Shown: piece by piece, positions 23,374-36,445 of the stretch
Position numbering within the stretch: position 1 is the first letter of the stretch
How the letters are laid out: every line of letters starts with the position of its first letter
Assembly (NCBI GenBank): GCA_028023455.1
Contig: JAQFVV010006295.1
Coordinates: 372,001-436,000, forward strand
DNA length: 64,000 nt
Direction of reading: 5' to 3'
DNA from: Epiperipatus broadwayi
Taxonomy: Eukaryota; Onychophora; Udeonychophora; Euonychophora; Peripatidae
Program-made: the position numbers and the translations under genes
The notes under the pieces: generated by a model
Database searches by the model: none
What the model saw: only the letters and a program-made list of their open reading frames with translations
Told to the model about the DNA's origin: nothing

Positions 23374-25490
23374 ATGAATTTGGGAAAACAGCAATTCTGT
23401 ACTTGCTAAGATAACAGAAAAATGATGGATGTTATTTTGTTAGCAGTTTTTTTTCAGGTAATTTTTATGTGATTTATTTTTATTTTTTCCATATTCCAAA
23501 TAATAAAGCAAAAGGAGATAAATAATATGTTAATCATTTACAAAGATTTTTAAAAAAATAATTATAATCTTCACAATGGATGTACTTCTAAATATTGAGA
23601 TGGTAAAAATAATGGTATGTTAAAGGAATGACAATGGTAATCATAGGTCCTAATACCTAGTTATTTCAACCTCTTTTATGCATACAATAAGCATAGAAGT
23701 ATATATAAAATATACATAAATTTATCCATGCCTATATATACTTAGAAAAAACAAATGTAAAATGTACTTTTAAATGACAAGAAGTTGTCTATGTTTCTAT
23801 AAAGATATTAAATTATAGTATTATATGATGATTCTAATGTATATCATACTGTAGTGATTTCTATACTATATTTATATAAGTCTTGCTCTACATAGATTGG
23901 TAAAGTTGTAGAGGGGCAGATTCTGGAATTCTAAGACCATGGATCACAGACAACTCTATCATTTCTGGCCTCTGAACTTCTTATGAATTTCTGAGCAATA
24001 AATCATTAAATTATTATTATTATAAACCTACTAATTATGTGATGTAGATTATATTATGTTTTTAACATAGATGCTATTCCTGTAGGAGAGTGGAAGAAAA
24101 AAGTATTTAATTTTCTATTTTGTAAAATGAAAAAATACTTTGGTGTTCTTAAATTAATATTTATAGAAAAGATTAGAGAATCATCCCATCCTTCTGATTA
24201 TTTTCTAAATACATTAGTACTCTAATCATAAATTAATTTGATTGGTTATTCATTCTGCAAAAGAATATTAAAAGGGAAGTCCTCATATTAATAATGCTAA
24301 AACTACAAAAAATTAATAAATACATAAATTATAATCATTGTTACTGAACTTTTTATCTAGTAGAAGACTAATTAATTTAATAAACTGACATATGTATAGC
24401 TCTATAGTATAGACATGTAAAACCATTTCACTGGTAATGCCACAGCCTTGACTTTAATTCATTGAAAAGACCTTATGTCTGATTTAATAAAGGTTCCTGA
24501 ATTGTTTTCCAAATTGAGAAAAGTGAAATTAAAATCTTTTATTTAATCACTTAAATAAATGACTTTATGATAAATAAATAAATTAGTGATGCAGCTTGGT
24601 ATTAAGAAAAGCTTTTAGTCAGGAGGGTTACATATATAAATTAATGTCTAAGCCCAATTAAAAAGCTGGAGAGATCCTATATTTCATTCTCCATAAAAAT
24701 ATTTGATTTACAAGTAGCATGAATGTTGAAACTTCATTGAGATACATAACATTGTGATTGTTATGGATTCATTTTAAATTAACATTAGGAAAAATCTTCC
24801 ATTTTGAATTATATTAACTTTTGCTCTGAACACTCAAGTGGAAACATTTTTTAAAAAATAAAACCTGAATAATTCTGCTAATAAAAATTGCATCATATTT
24901 TAAATATACTTTTTTAATTATTTAAAGGAATCTCAGTATGTTCATGCATGACCTTCAATTTAATATCAAATTGTCATATGGTTTATAAATATTGAAAAAT
25001 CAAAATGCAATGCAGGATTTTATTGTAAAATATGTTTTTCTTGAGTTAAACAAATAATGAATAAATTGAGAAAGCAATTGTTTCATTTATTAATTTATGT
25101 ATTTATTAGAGTTTTGGATTATTTTTGTCAATCACAATTTAAAAAATTTATACAATAAAAAAAAAAAAACTTTTAGGAATTAAAGATAATTTAAAACTGC
25201 TATTAAAACTATTTATCAATTAGAAGTTAAATATTCATTAGAATTCTATAATGTTTTATTAAATATTCAATTTTTTCATATAGTTTTATATACAATAAAT
25301 AAAGTATCATGATCTTTTTTTTGCAATTCCACATAAACACATATTTGTAGAGAACATACTAATATAACTAATGTGATATATTTCTTAATTATATCTCTGA
25401 AAAAGATTGTTAGACAATTGAAAATGTAAGAAATAATAAAAATAAACGGCACTATTTAAGTAAAAACTTAAAAAAAAAACAACAATATTT
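23374..25490. other. Intron 2 sequence, no gene seen
   Basis: AT-rich. A slightly more complex patch near 23880-24000 has no recognisable coding or repeat signature. Confidence 0.4.
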
Positions 25491-25965
25491 TGTCATTAAT
25501 ATTTTTTATTAGCCATTCATTAGATTAGAGATTATTCAACACTGAATAATAGTTCTGTAGTGTAATTTTCATTACATCACTCTCACGCAGGATAAGTACT
25601 GGTTTCTATCCACTTTTAACACCTTGTGAAGGGATGTAATTATAAACATATGACCAAAGATGTGAAAAAGATCTATGATCCCCAAGATGCACATTTCATG
25701 CTGGATCAACACTTATCAGTTGGCTCAAATGACAATCACACATATCTTTATTATTGTTCGGTATATATATAGATAGCAAATTACTACAGTTTATTTGATG
25801 TATCAAATGTGCTACCCTCACAACTTTGACACAAATCACTTAATGAAAGCATATTAATAATTTTCATTAGTCATTCATTAGACTACAGATTATCCAATAA
25901 TGAATAATATTTCTGTAATATAATTTTCATTATACTATTCTCACTCAAAGTAGGGACTAATAAAA
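25491..25965. repeat. Dispersed repeat, two direct copies enclosing a family 1 ribozyme remnant
   Basis: The blocks at about 25491-25655 and 25849-25960 share ttcattaga...ttctgtaat(a/g)taattttcat and a cactctcac-like segment. A third copy is at 50325-50420, keeping the accttgtg-agggat block. Between the two direct copies is a degenerate hammerhead family 1 motif. Confidence 0.5.
25682..25735 (-). ncRNA. Hammerhead ribozyme motif, family 1, G8 mutated
   Basis: The minus strand reads CTGATAA (25719-25713; G8 to A), then stem II GTGTT/AGCAT, GAAA, stem III AT-GTGC-AT, cleavage nucleotide C and stem I CCAA/TTGG. Only the core G8 change should block activity. Confidence 0.55.
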
Positions 25966-27534
25966 TTTTTGTGAAAAAATGTTCGAAGTAAGGATTGTCA
26001 CTAGTTAGTCACATGATGTTTGAGCAATGAACATGATGCACCTGAGCTGAGATTGGTTTGTTATATTTAAAAATATCTGGGAAAACGTGATACCTATGAT
26101 CAATAGAAGTTTACAATAAAATTTTTGATATACGTTTTGAACAAAATTTAAATTAACATAACAATTATCTACTTAATTCTTTGATTACTTTGTTGTTCTT
26201 TAAATGAATAATAATGAAGATTTGAGATTTCCTTAAAATAAGGTGACATGAATGTTTGTGGCAGCTTACGTTTTTGGTCGTTTTTGAAATTCAAAATGGC
26301 GGAGATCATGTACTAAAAGAGCACTGAATAATTTTCATTAAAAATTAAATAAGCACAGTTGTGATGTCATATTCTTTTCTTTTAATTCCTTTTTTTTTTT
26401 TAAGTAAAAAGACTACTAACTAATACAAAAGGATATATGAAGAATTAACTAACAAAATACTTTCAATACAAAATAATGAATATATAATGGCTCTACAATA
26501 CAATAAAGATGATTATATTACAAAATGAAAAACACAAATATAATTAGCAAAAAAATCACATAAAAACAATGATAACAATAAAAATGGAATATGTAAAGCA
26601 AATGGAGTAGTTTTTATGTTGAATACATAGATTAAATAAAAATTAAATGAGATAATATTCTAACAATGCTGACACAATTTGTTCCTAATATTATTTGTGA
26701 TACATTATCTTTTTATGACACTGAAATAATCTTTCTGCATTTGTATGGAAAATTCAGAATAAAATATTTGGAATTAATACAAAATTGAAAGTTGTATGCA
26801 TAAATAAAATGAAATTATAAGAATTGTTTTAATTGCTTTGATCATATCAGGTAGTACTGAGATACAATCAATTTTACATCATATTATAAATGTTAATATT
26901 GATTCTATTATAAAACTGTATCTGTTTATTTTCCTCAGACTGCATATTATTAAATAAGAACAACTATATATGACAATTTTATAATATGAAGAAAGGAACT
27001 ATAAAGCTATAAATAAGTTATAATAATAAACATATGCAAACCTGTTTTTCCACTTCATAGTTTGAAATTGATCAAAAATGTCCATATCTAACCTAAATAC
27101 ATGGTTTTAATCACAATTTTAAAAAAAAAAAAAATTTGTATGTAATTAATGTTTCAAAGTCAATTACACACTCTTTTTTAGAGTTTATGATTTCTAAGTT
27201 ATAAAAATATGTTTGTTTTTGTAATTCTTTCCTTTCTCCATTTTAAAAATCTATTTATTATGAAATAATAAAAAAAATTCTCCTCCAATACTTAATTCCA
27301 GAAAGCATTTAATTTATTCACTTTTCATGAATAATTTAAATACAACTAGTATTTCCAGTTTGAATAATTCACAATTAAATAAATGAAATTTCTCATGAAA
27401 CAAAATCTTAAGCAAAACTTCTTTATCTATGAAAATATTTTAATAAGTATAGATAAGCAGTTAAAGTATTCGAGCTAAAACACTTATTTTCATTTTATTT
27501 ATTCAAATTGAATAATATTTATGTAGTAAGGGAA
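25966..27534. other. Intron 2 sequence without recognisable features
   Basis: AT-rich; nothing recognised apart from a short GC-richer patch near 26260-26310. Confidence 0.4.
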
Positions 27535-28005
27535 TAAGCCTGTGTGTTTCAGTTATTACATAGTAGAGAAGTCTGTCCATCCCTTATAAGTGTATTAAAT
27601 GGATTATGTTCTGTACATGAGGGGTCAGATTGACCTTAGGTCAACATGGATGTGACAAGAATCTCAGCCTCAGGGTGGCCTTTGAGCATTCCATCATCAG
27701 ATTTTCTATTGGAGGGACAGTTGAAGAGTTGGAGTGTGGAATAGATTGAAGCCTGTTTATTAAAATATGAGGGTTGGCTATCTTAATATATATCTGAGCA
27801 CTTATAGCATATATGTATAGAGATGGTAGTCTGGACCAACTGATGATTGCTGGTTTAGCAAGAATTATGTATATTGGTGATTATTTACCTTTTCAACATA
27901 TATGTGTTCAAGTGTATCAGTGTTATGAGATAGTGTGGAGAGTGGTGGGTCGTGTGAAAGTCTGTGCTCATATACCCTATGTAGTAAGGGAAGCAAGAGT
28001 ATTTG
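27535..28005 (+). mobile_element. Retrozyme-like unit, hammerhead family 1
   Basis: A single plus-strand monomer runs from cagttattacatagtagaga through ggtcaacatgg and gattgaagcctg to gctcatataccctat. It matches the tandem units at 62.6-63.4 kb over its whole length. The ribozyme is at 27821-27880. The tRNA-like B box of the 15 kb copy is degraded here. Short open frames crossing it on both strands are not conserved coding. Confidence 0.65.
27821..27880 (+). ncRNA. Hammerhead ribozyme motif, family 1, A15.1 mutated
   Basis: ACCAA, then CTGATGA (27840-27846), then a perfect 5 bp stem II, TTGCT/AGCAA, then GAAT instead of GAAA, then TGTAT and TTGGT closing stem I. The lost A15.1 would disrupt the base pair next to the cleavage site. 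Confidence 0.6.
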
Positions 28006-28255
28006 AAAATTTAAATCACATTTAAAATAAACTTTAGAATTAAAAGTTCTTGGATTGAAATTCAACCTATCATTTTCAGTGTTTGAACAATACTTCAAGA
28101 AACTAACTATTCATTTATATATATACAATATTCTGAATTCTTATTTGTAAATATTGATTTTTAATATAACAATTCCATTAATGATATATATATATATATC
28201 CCATGTTTATATTTTTAATTATATAAAGTAATGCTAATAAAATATATATAATTAC

Positions 28256-28438
28256 CTGCCCATAATCGGCCTGATTCATCACATTTGCCATCATTAAGGC
28301 GATTTTCTGGATAATTTTCATCTACTCTTCCTATTGTACGAATAGCTTGAGTTTGGAGATCCAAATGTAAAATTTTATGGGTCATTCCAATAACATATCC
28401 TCCAATTGTGGATGGGATAATAAAACCAGGAGTGCTTT
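28256..28438 (-). CDS. RGN: Regucalcin/SMP-30, coding exon 2 of 5
   Basis: This exon of 183 bases encodes residues 54-114 plus one base. The acceptor (ttaaag) is at 28439-28440 and the donor (gcag/gtaatt) at 28255. It completes codon 54 as Glu with the last base of exon 1 and reads on without a stop. The GGYVIGMTHKI stretch and RLNDGKCDESGRLWAG match the family. Arg100 and Asn102 correspond to the substrate-binding Arg101 and Asn103 of vertebrate regucalcin, and the NDGK loop is intact. Intron 1 upstream is about 10.0 kb. Confidence 0.96.
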
Positions 28439-28608
28439 CTTTAATAAAACAAATGCATAGAAAAATACTAATAATTATTATGTGTGATCATTATAAAAAT
28501 AATAATAATAATGTATGTAATCATTACAAAAAATTCTAAATTCAACTATAAATAATTTACTATAATATTTATTGTTTATTATTCAATATCAATTAGCAGC
28601 TTTCTAAT

Positions 28609-28862
28609 TGTGGTAGTAGTAGCAGTCATAGTAATAGTAGTAGCCATAATAGTAGTAGTCATAATAGTAGTCATAGTCATGGCACTAGCGGTCATAGCAG
28701 GAGTAGTAGTCATAATTGTAGTTATAACAATCAGTCATAGTAGTAGTAGTCATAGTAGTAGTTGTAGTAATAGCAGTCATAGTTGTAGTAGTAGTAGTCA
28801 TCACAGTAGTAACAGCAATAGCAAGAACAGTAGCAGTAGTAGTATTAATGATGACAGTAGTC
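28609..28862. repeat. Imperfect trinucleotide microsatellite (AGT-rich)
   Basis: About 250 bp of interrupted agt/tag repeats with cat interruptions. Its translations are Val/Ile-rich or Ser-rich low complexity and are not coding. Confidence 0.8.
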
Positions 28863-29827
28863 TAATTATAATAATTCAATTCATTTAACTGCAAAACAAC
28901 AGCTTATAGCCATTGGCAGATTGCACATAGCAATAATGACTACAATATACATTAAATAATAGTTGAAGAAAAGCAATATACATATAAAATAAACCAAAAC
29001 AAATCAAAAATGATATTTAGATCTAAGAATATTACAGAATTATTTAGAATCAAACTTAAAATGGTCAACATTTTAAAAAAAACCTGATTATACAAATAGG
29101 GTAGGCCAAATAAAATAGAAATCATGTACATTAAAATAACTTGATTGAATATAAAGAAGTAGCTAGTACATTAGACATATGAGAATTAACAGAAATATCT
29201 GAGATCATATATGATGATATAACTTGTCAAATAGTAATATTGAAAAGAAATGTATAATTCCTAAATTGATATCTAGAATTTGGATAAAAATCATCATTCA
29301 ATAGTTAACAAATTGAATAATTATCAACAAATAATCAATAGTCCTCCTTGCCCCTGAATGGATTTAAAAGAGACAATATAAAATTTTGGGATAATTATTA
29401 GAAGCCAATATAAACATGGAGGAGAGTATTATAAAAGCAATCATCAATATTTCAGCTGCATGCATGTATATATAATTATAATAATATTTCAAAAATTCCT
29501 GGGTTATTACAGAAATACTTATCATCATCAATGCTCATGGTCATCTACTACCATGAGTATACTGATTATCAATAAAATAAATATTATTATCATAAAATAT
29601 ATAAAGTATGTGAACTTTAAAGGTGACTTTTATTATCTTAGCATAAATCTAAATAATTCTAAAGAGAATTATATAGATAATTATATAGATTTCTACAAAA
29701 CACATATATCATATACTATTACTTCAGAGCTAATTTTGAGACCATAAGGATTCTAATGACTATGAATAAAAAATATATATAATATTTAAACTATACTAGT
29801 ATTAAATAACTTCGCTGAAATAACTTG
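28863..29827. other. Intron 1 sequence without recognisable features
   Basis: AT-rich; no coding or repeat signature recognised. Confidence 0.4.
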
Positions 29828-30023
29828 TAATAATGATTAATAGTTAAGATTTTACTTCATTAACGCTTAAATAAATTAATATATATATGTGTTCTGCGCA
29901 CAGTTAATGAAGCTATTAATAAATTGTCAAAATTTTACTGCCAAGCGCTTTCGGGACAGTCTACAGTCCCATATTCATGGCAAGTTATTCTGTTAATAAC
30001 TGTAAAACTATGCAAATTTTATG

Positions 30024-30208
30024 CAAATTTCAATGAACACGAAAGAAACTCTGGACATGCTTTTCTACCTACCACAGCCAGTGTCGTTTGCCCTGAAACA
30101 AACGACACCAAATGTAAAGTTAGGGAAGCTTACTTCATTGCGGCTGACCCATCGGCAATCAACAGAAGAGAGGCCTGCTATTCCCTATCTCGTAAATGGT
30201 CCACGTAA
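30024..30208 (+). pseudogene. GIY-YIG endonuclease C-terminal remnant
   Basis: The 3' part of the frame reads KVREAYFIAADPSAINRREACYSLSRKWST. This aligns without gaps to KVKEACFI...INHKDTCFAISRKWSN of the 22.8 kb ORF and keeps the catalytic Glu and the Asn. The N-terminal GIY and YIG blocks are absent, replaced by sequence from the inverted arm, so the copy is internally deleted. Confidence 0.65.
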
Positions 30209-30269
30209 CATCTGCATATAAATTTGCATAAAATTTGCATAGTTTTACAGTTATTAACAGAATAACTCG

Positions 30270-30315
30270 CCATGAATATGGGACTGTAGACTGTCCCGAA
30301 AGCACTTGGCAGTAA
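30270..30315 (+). ncRNA. Hammerhead-like fold with variant core in element arm
   Basis: GCC, then ATGAATA, then stem II GGGAC/GTCCC, GAAA, AGCACT (AGCGCT in the left arm), T, and GGCAG closing stem I with GCC. Compared with CTGATGA, both C3 and G8 are changed (to A and U), which would preserve their mutual base pair. The left arm carries the inverse copy near 29935-29985. This is weaker than the three CTGATGA families. Confidence 0.3.
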
Positions 30316-30424
30316 AATTTTGACAATTTATTAATAGCTTCATTAACTGTGCGCAGAGCACATATATATATTAATAATGATTAATATATTTATTGATTAG
30401 GAAAAATAACAAAATTAGTAAAAA

Positions 30425-30525
30425 TCTGTCACATGACCTATATAGCTCCTCATTGATGAGAGCCATAGCTTGAAATCAGTCTGGGGATGGGGACCATCCT
30501 AGATAAAGGTTTCAGGTATTTTCTC
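30425..30525 (+). repeat. Partial copy of hammerhead family 3 element
   Basis: Only the central ribozyme part and about 40 bases beyond it are recognisable; the terminal inverted repeats are missing. Confidence 0.5.
30444..30490 (+). ncRNA. Hammerhead ribozyme motif, family 3, C3 mutated
   Basis: CCTCA, then TTGATGA (30454-30460; C3 to U), stem II GAGC/GCTT with a G-U pair next to the core, GAAA (30473-30476), a short stem III ATCAGT, cleavage C (30482), and TGGGG pairing with CCTCA. One core change separates it from the consensus. Confidence 0.55.
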
Positions 30526-33500
30526 TTGTAGCACTTATCATAAAAAATAAAATAAATAAGTTTGTTTAGAGCTATTAGCAGGCTCTTTATATAAAAATAA
30601 CAACAATAAATGAAAAGTCTGATAAACACTCTACACTACAAATAATTCATTCTGATTTTGACTACTTACAAATATCAGAAAATATTCCAGAAGATTGAAA
30701 ACTAAAGTCGTAATATTTATAGATATATATATATAAAGGAGTTAACATAACATCCTATATTTTATGGACACAGATGTGTATATATGGTAAGGCAAAATAT
30801 TCCAATCATTAATAAGCCACAAATATTACTTTATATAAACAGTCAATACATTTAAATATGTGCATGTATAGCTATGCATATACATTGTATGTGTTATAAT
30901 GTAAGAATATTTCTATTATTCATTTTAATTTTCTTTAATATATAAACTGAATTATTTTTACAATCTGCTTGTAAATAACACCAGTATAGTTGGATTTAAT
31001 CATAAAATTTGGATAACACATTTAATTTCAATATATTTTTCTAAGTCTAAAACTAAGTTTTTTATGACTGACTTAATAAAATTCAAAGAAAATATAATTA
31101 AAGTTTCTATTGCCTAGAGGCTTTTTTCACTGATCTGTCAATTACTTTTTAATTTATTGCTGAAAACTTTCTCATTAACTAGCTAGTTTTTTTTTTTCAT
31201 TATTCAAAAGTTTATTTTTAAAACAAAACAAAAAAATACTACCTCCCTGCTATTTAGGAGTTACTTTGGATTGTAATAACTTATTTTCTCATTTAAATAA
31301 AGTTAAATCAAAATTAATTTCTAGGAATAATCTCATTAGAAAGCAAGCTACCACTATTTGGAATTGTAATGCAAATATTTTATGGACAGTTTAGCTCTAA
31401 AATATTTGCTGGTGAATACTGTAACCCTGTTTGGAGAAAAACTTCTACATTAAACTTCTGGATATTTATTTAAATATAGCAATGAGAAATATTGTTACAC
31501 TCAAATTTATCTCTATATAGTAGTTTCTCTTTTTTCATATATTCCTCCATCAGATATCAGAAGAGAAATTGCTCATAAAACATGTATAAGAAGCTATTAA
31601 GCAAATCAGATTTTATGATTACTCAGGATATAGTTTCACCACTTAAGACTCATCTCAAATCAAGATTTCCTTTTTGGATTCAAACAAGAATCTTTACAAT
31701 CAAAAAGTTATGGTGTAAAAAAATGAATTCTTATGATATTCCAAACAAGTTTTTTTTTCCCCACAGGCAAAACAGCTGGTAGAACTTGATTTTCCTATAT
31801 GGAACTGGAATCTTATCAACAAAGTCAGAACTACCCATGATTAGTGTGCTCATCTGCTTCATAAATGGAATTTATCAGCCACTGATCTGTGTGAATATGG
31901 ACAAACACAAACTATAAACTAAAATAGTTAATAACTACCAAATATATTGTTATAGTGGCAGAATTAAAGAACTTCATAATAATGCTACTTGTGGATTTAT
32001 TTCCTGGTTGGAATCTCTCTGCCGGTTTCTTTATGATATTTTGTTAATAGTCAAGCCGATATAAAAAAAATCCATGCACTAAATAAATAATAATGGTGTT
32101 TGTCATATACAAACTTATAAAAGTTCAATTATTAGACTTGTCTATAGTTTCATAGAATTGGTCTTTGAGAGTTATAGTTTCAATGATTATATTATATGTA
32201 CTAGTATTAAATTGTCAAAATTCACTGTTCTGAATTAGGAGGGCACATGATTTGAAGCATATACTGAATACTACATTATCCCATGACATAATCATTTGCT
32301 TTCATGCTATATAAATGATTGAGTTTGTCTATCTTGTCACACTTGCTACAATTATTTATACTGAATGCAAAGTGATCCAATATGCCACACTTAACAAAGG
32401 CATTGTTAACCTCAAATATGATTGTAACTGGGATGGATTGCATAAAAATATGGTGTAGAAATCCATATGGTAAATGTCTTTTTCATCTTGATTTCCAAAT
32501 ATTTGGTGAAATTTTAAGAGATATAATGGGAATGAGCTTTCGATGCATGCCAATTAATGAGTCACATTGGTATATTTTTGTGTAAAACAAGACCTGGAAA
32601 ATCAAATAGGATCCATTATACAATTGCTACAATTGGGTTACATTTTTAGAATATATTGTTTTTAGTTGAAGCATTTGTCAATGCTTTCAGCTTATTCTTG
32701 CTTTGTAGATCACATCTATTGGCTATGATGATAGATGTGAATTTAATACTTTTTATTAGATCAGTTTTTTACAGCTCAACTAGTTATGACTGTCCATCTA
32801 ATGAACTGTAATTTTTTGTGATGCTAATAAGTGAAATACAGGAAGACAGATTTAAGTATATTTTAACAAGAGATGATATTATTCCATTAAAGACATTATT
32901 AAGATTGTTATTATTGTTGTTTTTATGATCAAATAAGATTTTGATGCTTGTATTATTAGATTTTAGTCTCTCATTTATGACAACTTCATGAGATCAATTT
33001 AAATTCATGTGGGATAGCATTAGTATTTAAATCAAAGAGGGATTTTGATTTACTTATTTTAATTTGTTTCTGAAATGTAAAATTAAGATCACTTCTGTAA
33101 ATTAATTGCTTTTTTATCCTAATGCTGTTTCCATTTGTCCTTTTTGTTCTTCCCAAATGATGTAGTGATATGGAGAAATGACTTAAATAATCAGTGGTTT
33201 TGATCCTGTTAAATTGCTGCTTTTGTATTCAATATAAATTTTTTTATCAAGTAAGTTTTTCATCTTTTCTTACTATTCTTGAATAATCAAGAAATTTACA
33301 TAAATCATTTATATTTAGAATTAAGCATTTACCTTGGCTCAAAGCTTTGCTATTTTATTCTTGGAAAAGCATTTGCAGTATTCATTAATCTAATGGATCT
33401 AATATTTCTTTTTTTATTAAGCATATTTTCAATAACAATTTTTATTATCTTTTTTTTTTTAGTTCGTGATTACTTGGATATTTTGATTTTATATTATATT

Positions 33501-33949
33501 TAAAGCCTATTAGATTAACAATGTCTTGCATTACTGACAAGCATAGCTCATTTTATTGACAGCCATATTGTATCCATACTTGTGAATATTTAATATTATT
33601 GATGACTGCATGAAAGAATTAATTATCACAGAAATTAAAATAGCGCTGTGATTCATCTCACATCAAAAATATATCTTATCGTATAGGTACTTTATAAAAT
33701 TTAGTATAAAATCTATAAATATATTCAAGTTTAAGAACATTTCAATTTCATTTGATTTACCCTCTATAGACATTAATCATTCTTATCGAAATAAATAATA
33801 TTTGTGAACAAATTTTAAAGTTTAATATATGTTAGATTAGACAGATAAAACTAAATTTATTTCTCTTAGCTATTAACTATAATTTTAAAAGTGAGTTTAA
33901 AATTGAGCAAAGATGAATAAATTTTGTTTAACATTCAATATCATTTAAA
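30526..33949. other. Intron 1 sequence, no gene identified
   Basis: About 3.4 kb in which I recognise nothing. Short open frames near 31582-31782, 32356-32585 and 33279-33503 have no family motifs. Some of it may be eroded upstream sequence of the LINE that follows. Confidence 0.4.
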
Positions 33950-36445
33950 TGTAACTGTCTAGAAAATTGGAAGAATAACATTATGGAGATTGATGGTGTA
34001 TCAGTCAGAGTGTCAAGATTAGTTATTCAACTTAAATCAGATATCAAATGCAGATAATTAAGGTTTACACTCCAACAACTTTTCATTGTCATGATGAAGT
34101 AGAGGATTTTTATATGGATGTACAAAAGACTTTTGATCAGTCAAATCAACATTTAAAATTGTCATGGGCGACTTTAATGCTAGGATTGGTACACAATTGA
34201 AAGATGAAAGTGCTGTAGGTAAATTTGGTATGGTGATAAAAATGAGAGAGGTCATAGACTTGTGGAGTTTGCAGAAAAAGAAAAATTTTATATTATAAAT
34301 TCTTTTTTTTTTTTTTTTTTTTTTGAGAAAAATGGAAATGGACATGAAAGCATCTAAATGAAGGTATGGCAGAAATGGATTATATTTTTCTTAACAGAAA
34401 ATATGTATTTCAAGATTGTAATATTCTTAATAATTCAAAACAAGAAGTGATCATTGATTAGTGAAATGTAAGATACATGTTAATGCAAACTAGAGAGACC
34501 AAAATTATAAAAAAAAAAAAAACAATTTTCACAATTGATATTCCTAATCTGCAGAAACATTTCAATGAATTAAAATTAGAACTTGTAAATCATTGCCAAA
34601 TATTAACAGATTTTGAATATGATTCACTGCAACAAAGATAGCTGGTATAAAATAGCAACAAATGACTAGTAAAATTTCTACTGAGACAATACAATTTATG
34701 AAAGAATATGAAAATATATAAAAATAATGCCTTAAGAAGGATTGAATATCTTGAATTTTGTAAAATGATGTGAAAAAGAATTGATAATGATATAAGAAAG
34801 TATAATTATGAACTAACAAGGAAAGCTGTAGAAGAGAATAAAAGTCTCAAAAGTGTAAAATAACATTTTTGTATTGGTAGGAAACTTACTTTTGCAAAAA
34901 GAAAAAAGATGGAACTATTACTAAAAAGAGAGAGATCATGAAATGTGTAGAAGAAATTTTAAATGAAGAAATGAGACATACAATTAAATTTCTGAAAAAA
35001 AGGAAAAGCTTCAGGTAATGATAGAATTATAATCAATATCTTAACAGAAGCAGGAAAAGAAATACAAAAAAATTTGGCAAAATTATATACAAAATGTTTA
35101 AATGATAAAGATGTACCAAATGACTGGAAGAATGCAGTATTAATATTAATATTTTAAAAAGGTGATACAGAAGATATTAGAAATTACAGACCTATCAATC
35201 TTTTATCAGTTCTATACATTTTTTCCCCAAAATAGCTACAACTCAGCTGCAGCGAATTATGGATTTTAACAAACCAAAAAAACAAGCTGAATTCAAAAGT
35301 GGTTTTAGTACAGGGGATCATATCCAAATATTGAGAGAAGTTATAAAAAGAATCACTGAATATAAGTTGCCATTATGCTTTGGATTTGTAGATTATGAGA
35401 AGGCATTTGATTCTATATGCATTTTTTCAGTGATTAAGCATTGAATCATCAAGATATAGACCCAGAATATTGTCATATTATGAAGAATATTTATAAAAAT
35501 GTAACAGCAACAATTAGATTACATAATGATACTAAAAAGATTAATATTGAGGAGGATGTACAACAGGGTGATTCCATATCTCCAAAACTTTTTACAGCAG
35601 TTTTGCAAGAATTATTTTGTAAATTAAAATGGGAAGTTAAGAGAATAAAAGAAAATGGAGATTATTTACTTCATCTAGATTTTGCAGATGATGTAGTTGT
35701 TTTTGCAAATAATGCTTTACAGCTTCAGGAAATATTGCAAAAGTTATCAGATTAAAGTAGGATGGTAAGATTAAAGATAAATATCAAAAAGACTAAAATA
35801 ATGTTCAATGGATTTTCTTAAAAGAAAATAAAGATTGATAATGATGAATTGGAAGAAATTAATAATTACAAATATCTTAGTCAGATTATTATTGCAGATG
35901 GAAACAATGGATGAAATTAATCATAGAATTCAACTTGGTTGGAATGCTTTTGGTAGAAATAATTTAACATTAAAAGAAAATATGCCTATGTATTTGAAAA
36001 GGAAGGTTTTTAATAAATGTGTTACCAGTTCTTATTTACGAATTGAAACTTGGACAGTTAATAGAAGAGCAATACAGAGACTTCAGTCGACTCATACGAG
36101 GTATGGAGAAATGTATGTTATCAGTAACAAGAAGAGATTGAAAATGCAATACATGGGTGAGAGAACAAACAGGTGTTACTGACAACATTGAAAGAATTGA
36201 GAGACTGAAGGGAGTTAGGCTAGGCACATTGGTAGAAGAGATGATAATAAATGGATCATTAAAATCTTAAATTGGATTCCAAGACATTGTAAAAGACCTA
36301 GAAATAGACCACATTTGAGATGGATGGATGAAATAATGAAGTATGGAAAAGAGAGGCTAGAGATTGGAGAAGATGAATTGAACTTGGAGAGATCTTTCAT
36401 CCTGCAGGAGACTGATAATAGTCAAAAATGATGATGATGATGATC
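33950..36445 (+). pseudogene. Decayed RTE-like non-LTR retrotransposon (endonuclease + RT)
   Basis: Plus-strand frames with stops and shifts read in order. An AP-endonuclease begins at 34050 (QIIKVYTPTTF), with the GDFNARIG core at about 34160 and an MDYIFLNRK block at 34375. The RT fingers (FKSGFSTGDHIQILREVIKR) begin at 35290, and FGFVDYEKAFDSI is at 35380-35415. DVQQGDSISPKLF is at 35550-35595, and the catalytic LDFADDVVVF at 35675-35705 keeps the FADD aspartates. A C-terminal region (RPRNRPHLRWMDE) is near 36300, and the end is an (ATG)n tail at about 36429-36445, typical of RTE elements. It is 5'-truncated and inactive. It sits in intron 1 in the antisense orientation. Confidence 0.85.

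Larger units (their letters stand above)
29828..30386 (+). mobile_element. Penelope-like element 2: GIY-YIG remnant between inverted arms
   Basis: Arms of about 150 bp (about 29876-30035 and 30215-30374) are near-perfect inverted repeats, including ttctgcgcacagttaatg and gggactgtagactgtccc. A perfect 15 bp direct repeat, TAATAATGATTAATA, lies at 29828-29842 and 30372-30386. It is adjacent to the right arm but about 35 bp away from the left arm, as in the 22.6 kb element. Each arm carries a hammerhead-like fold, listed separately. Confidence 0.7.

Noticed and set aside
27813-28098. Overlapping frames on both strands
   Set aside because: They cover a ribozyme-bearing repeat unit; the same frames in the 63 kb copies are not conserved as protein.
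28610-28888. Open frame of 92 codons, Val/Ile then Ser-rich
   Set aside because: It lies in an imperfect trinucleotide microsatellite; no domain or conserved start.
34058-34819. Minus-strand open frames
   Set aside because: Antisense to the endonuclease region of the RTE-like element.
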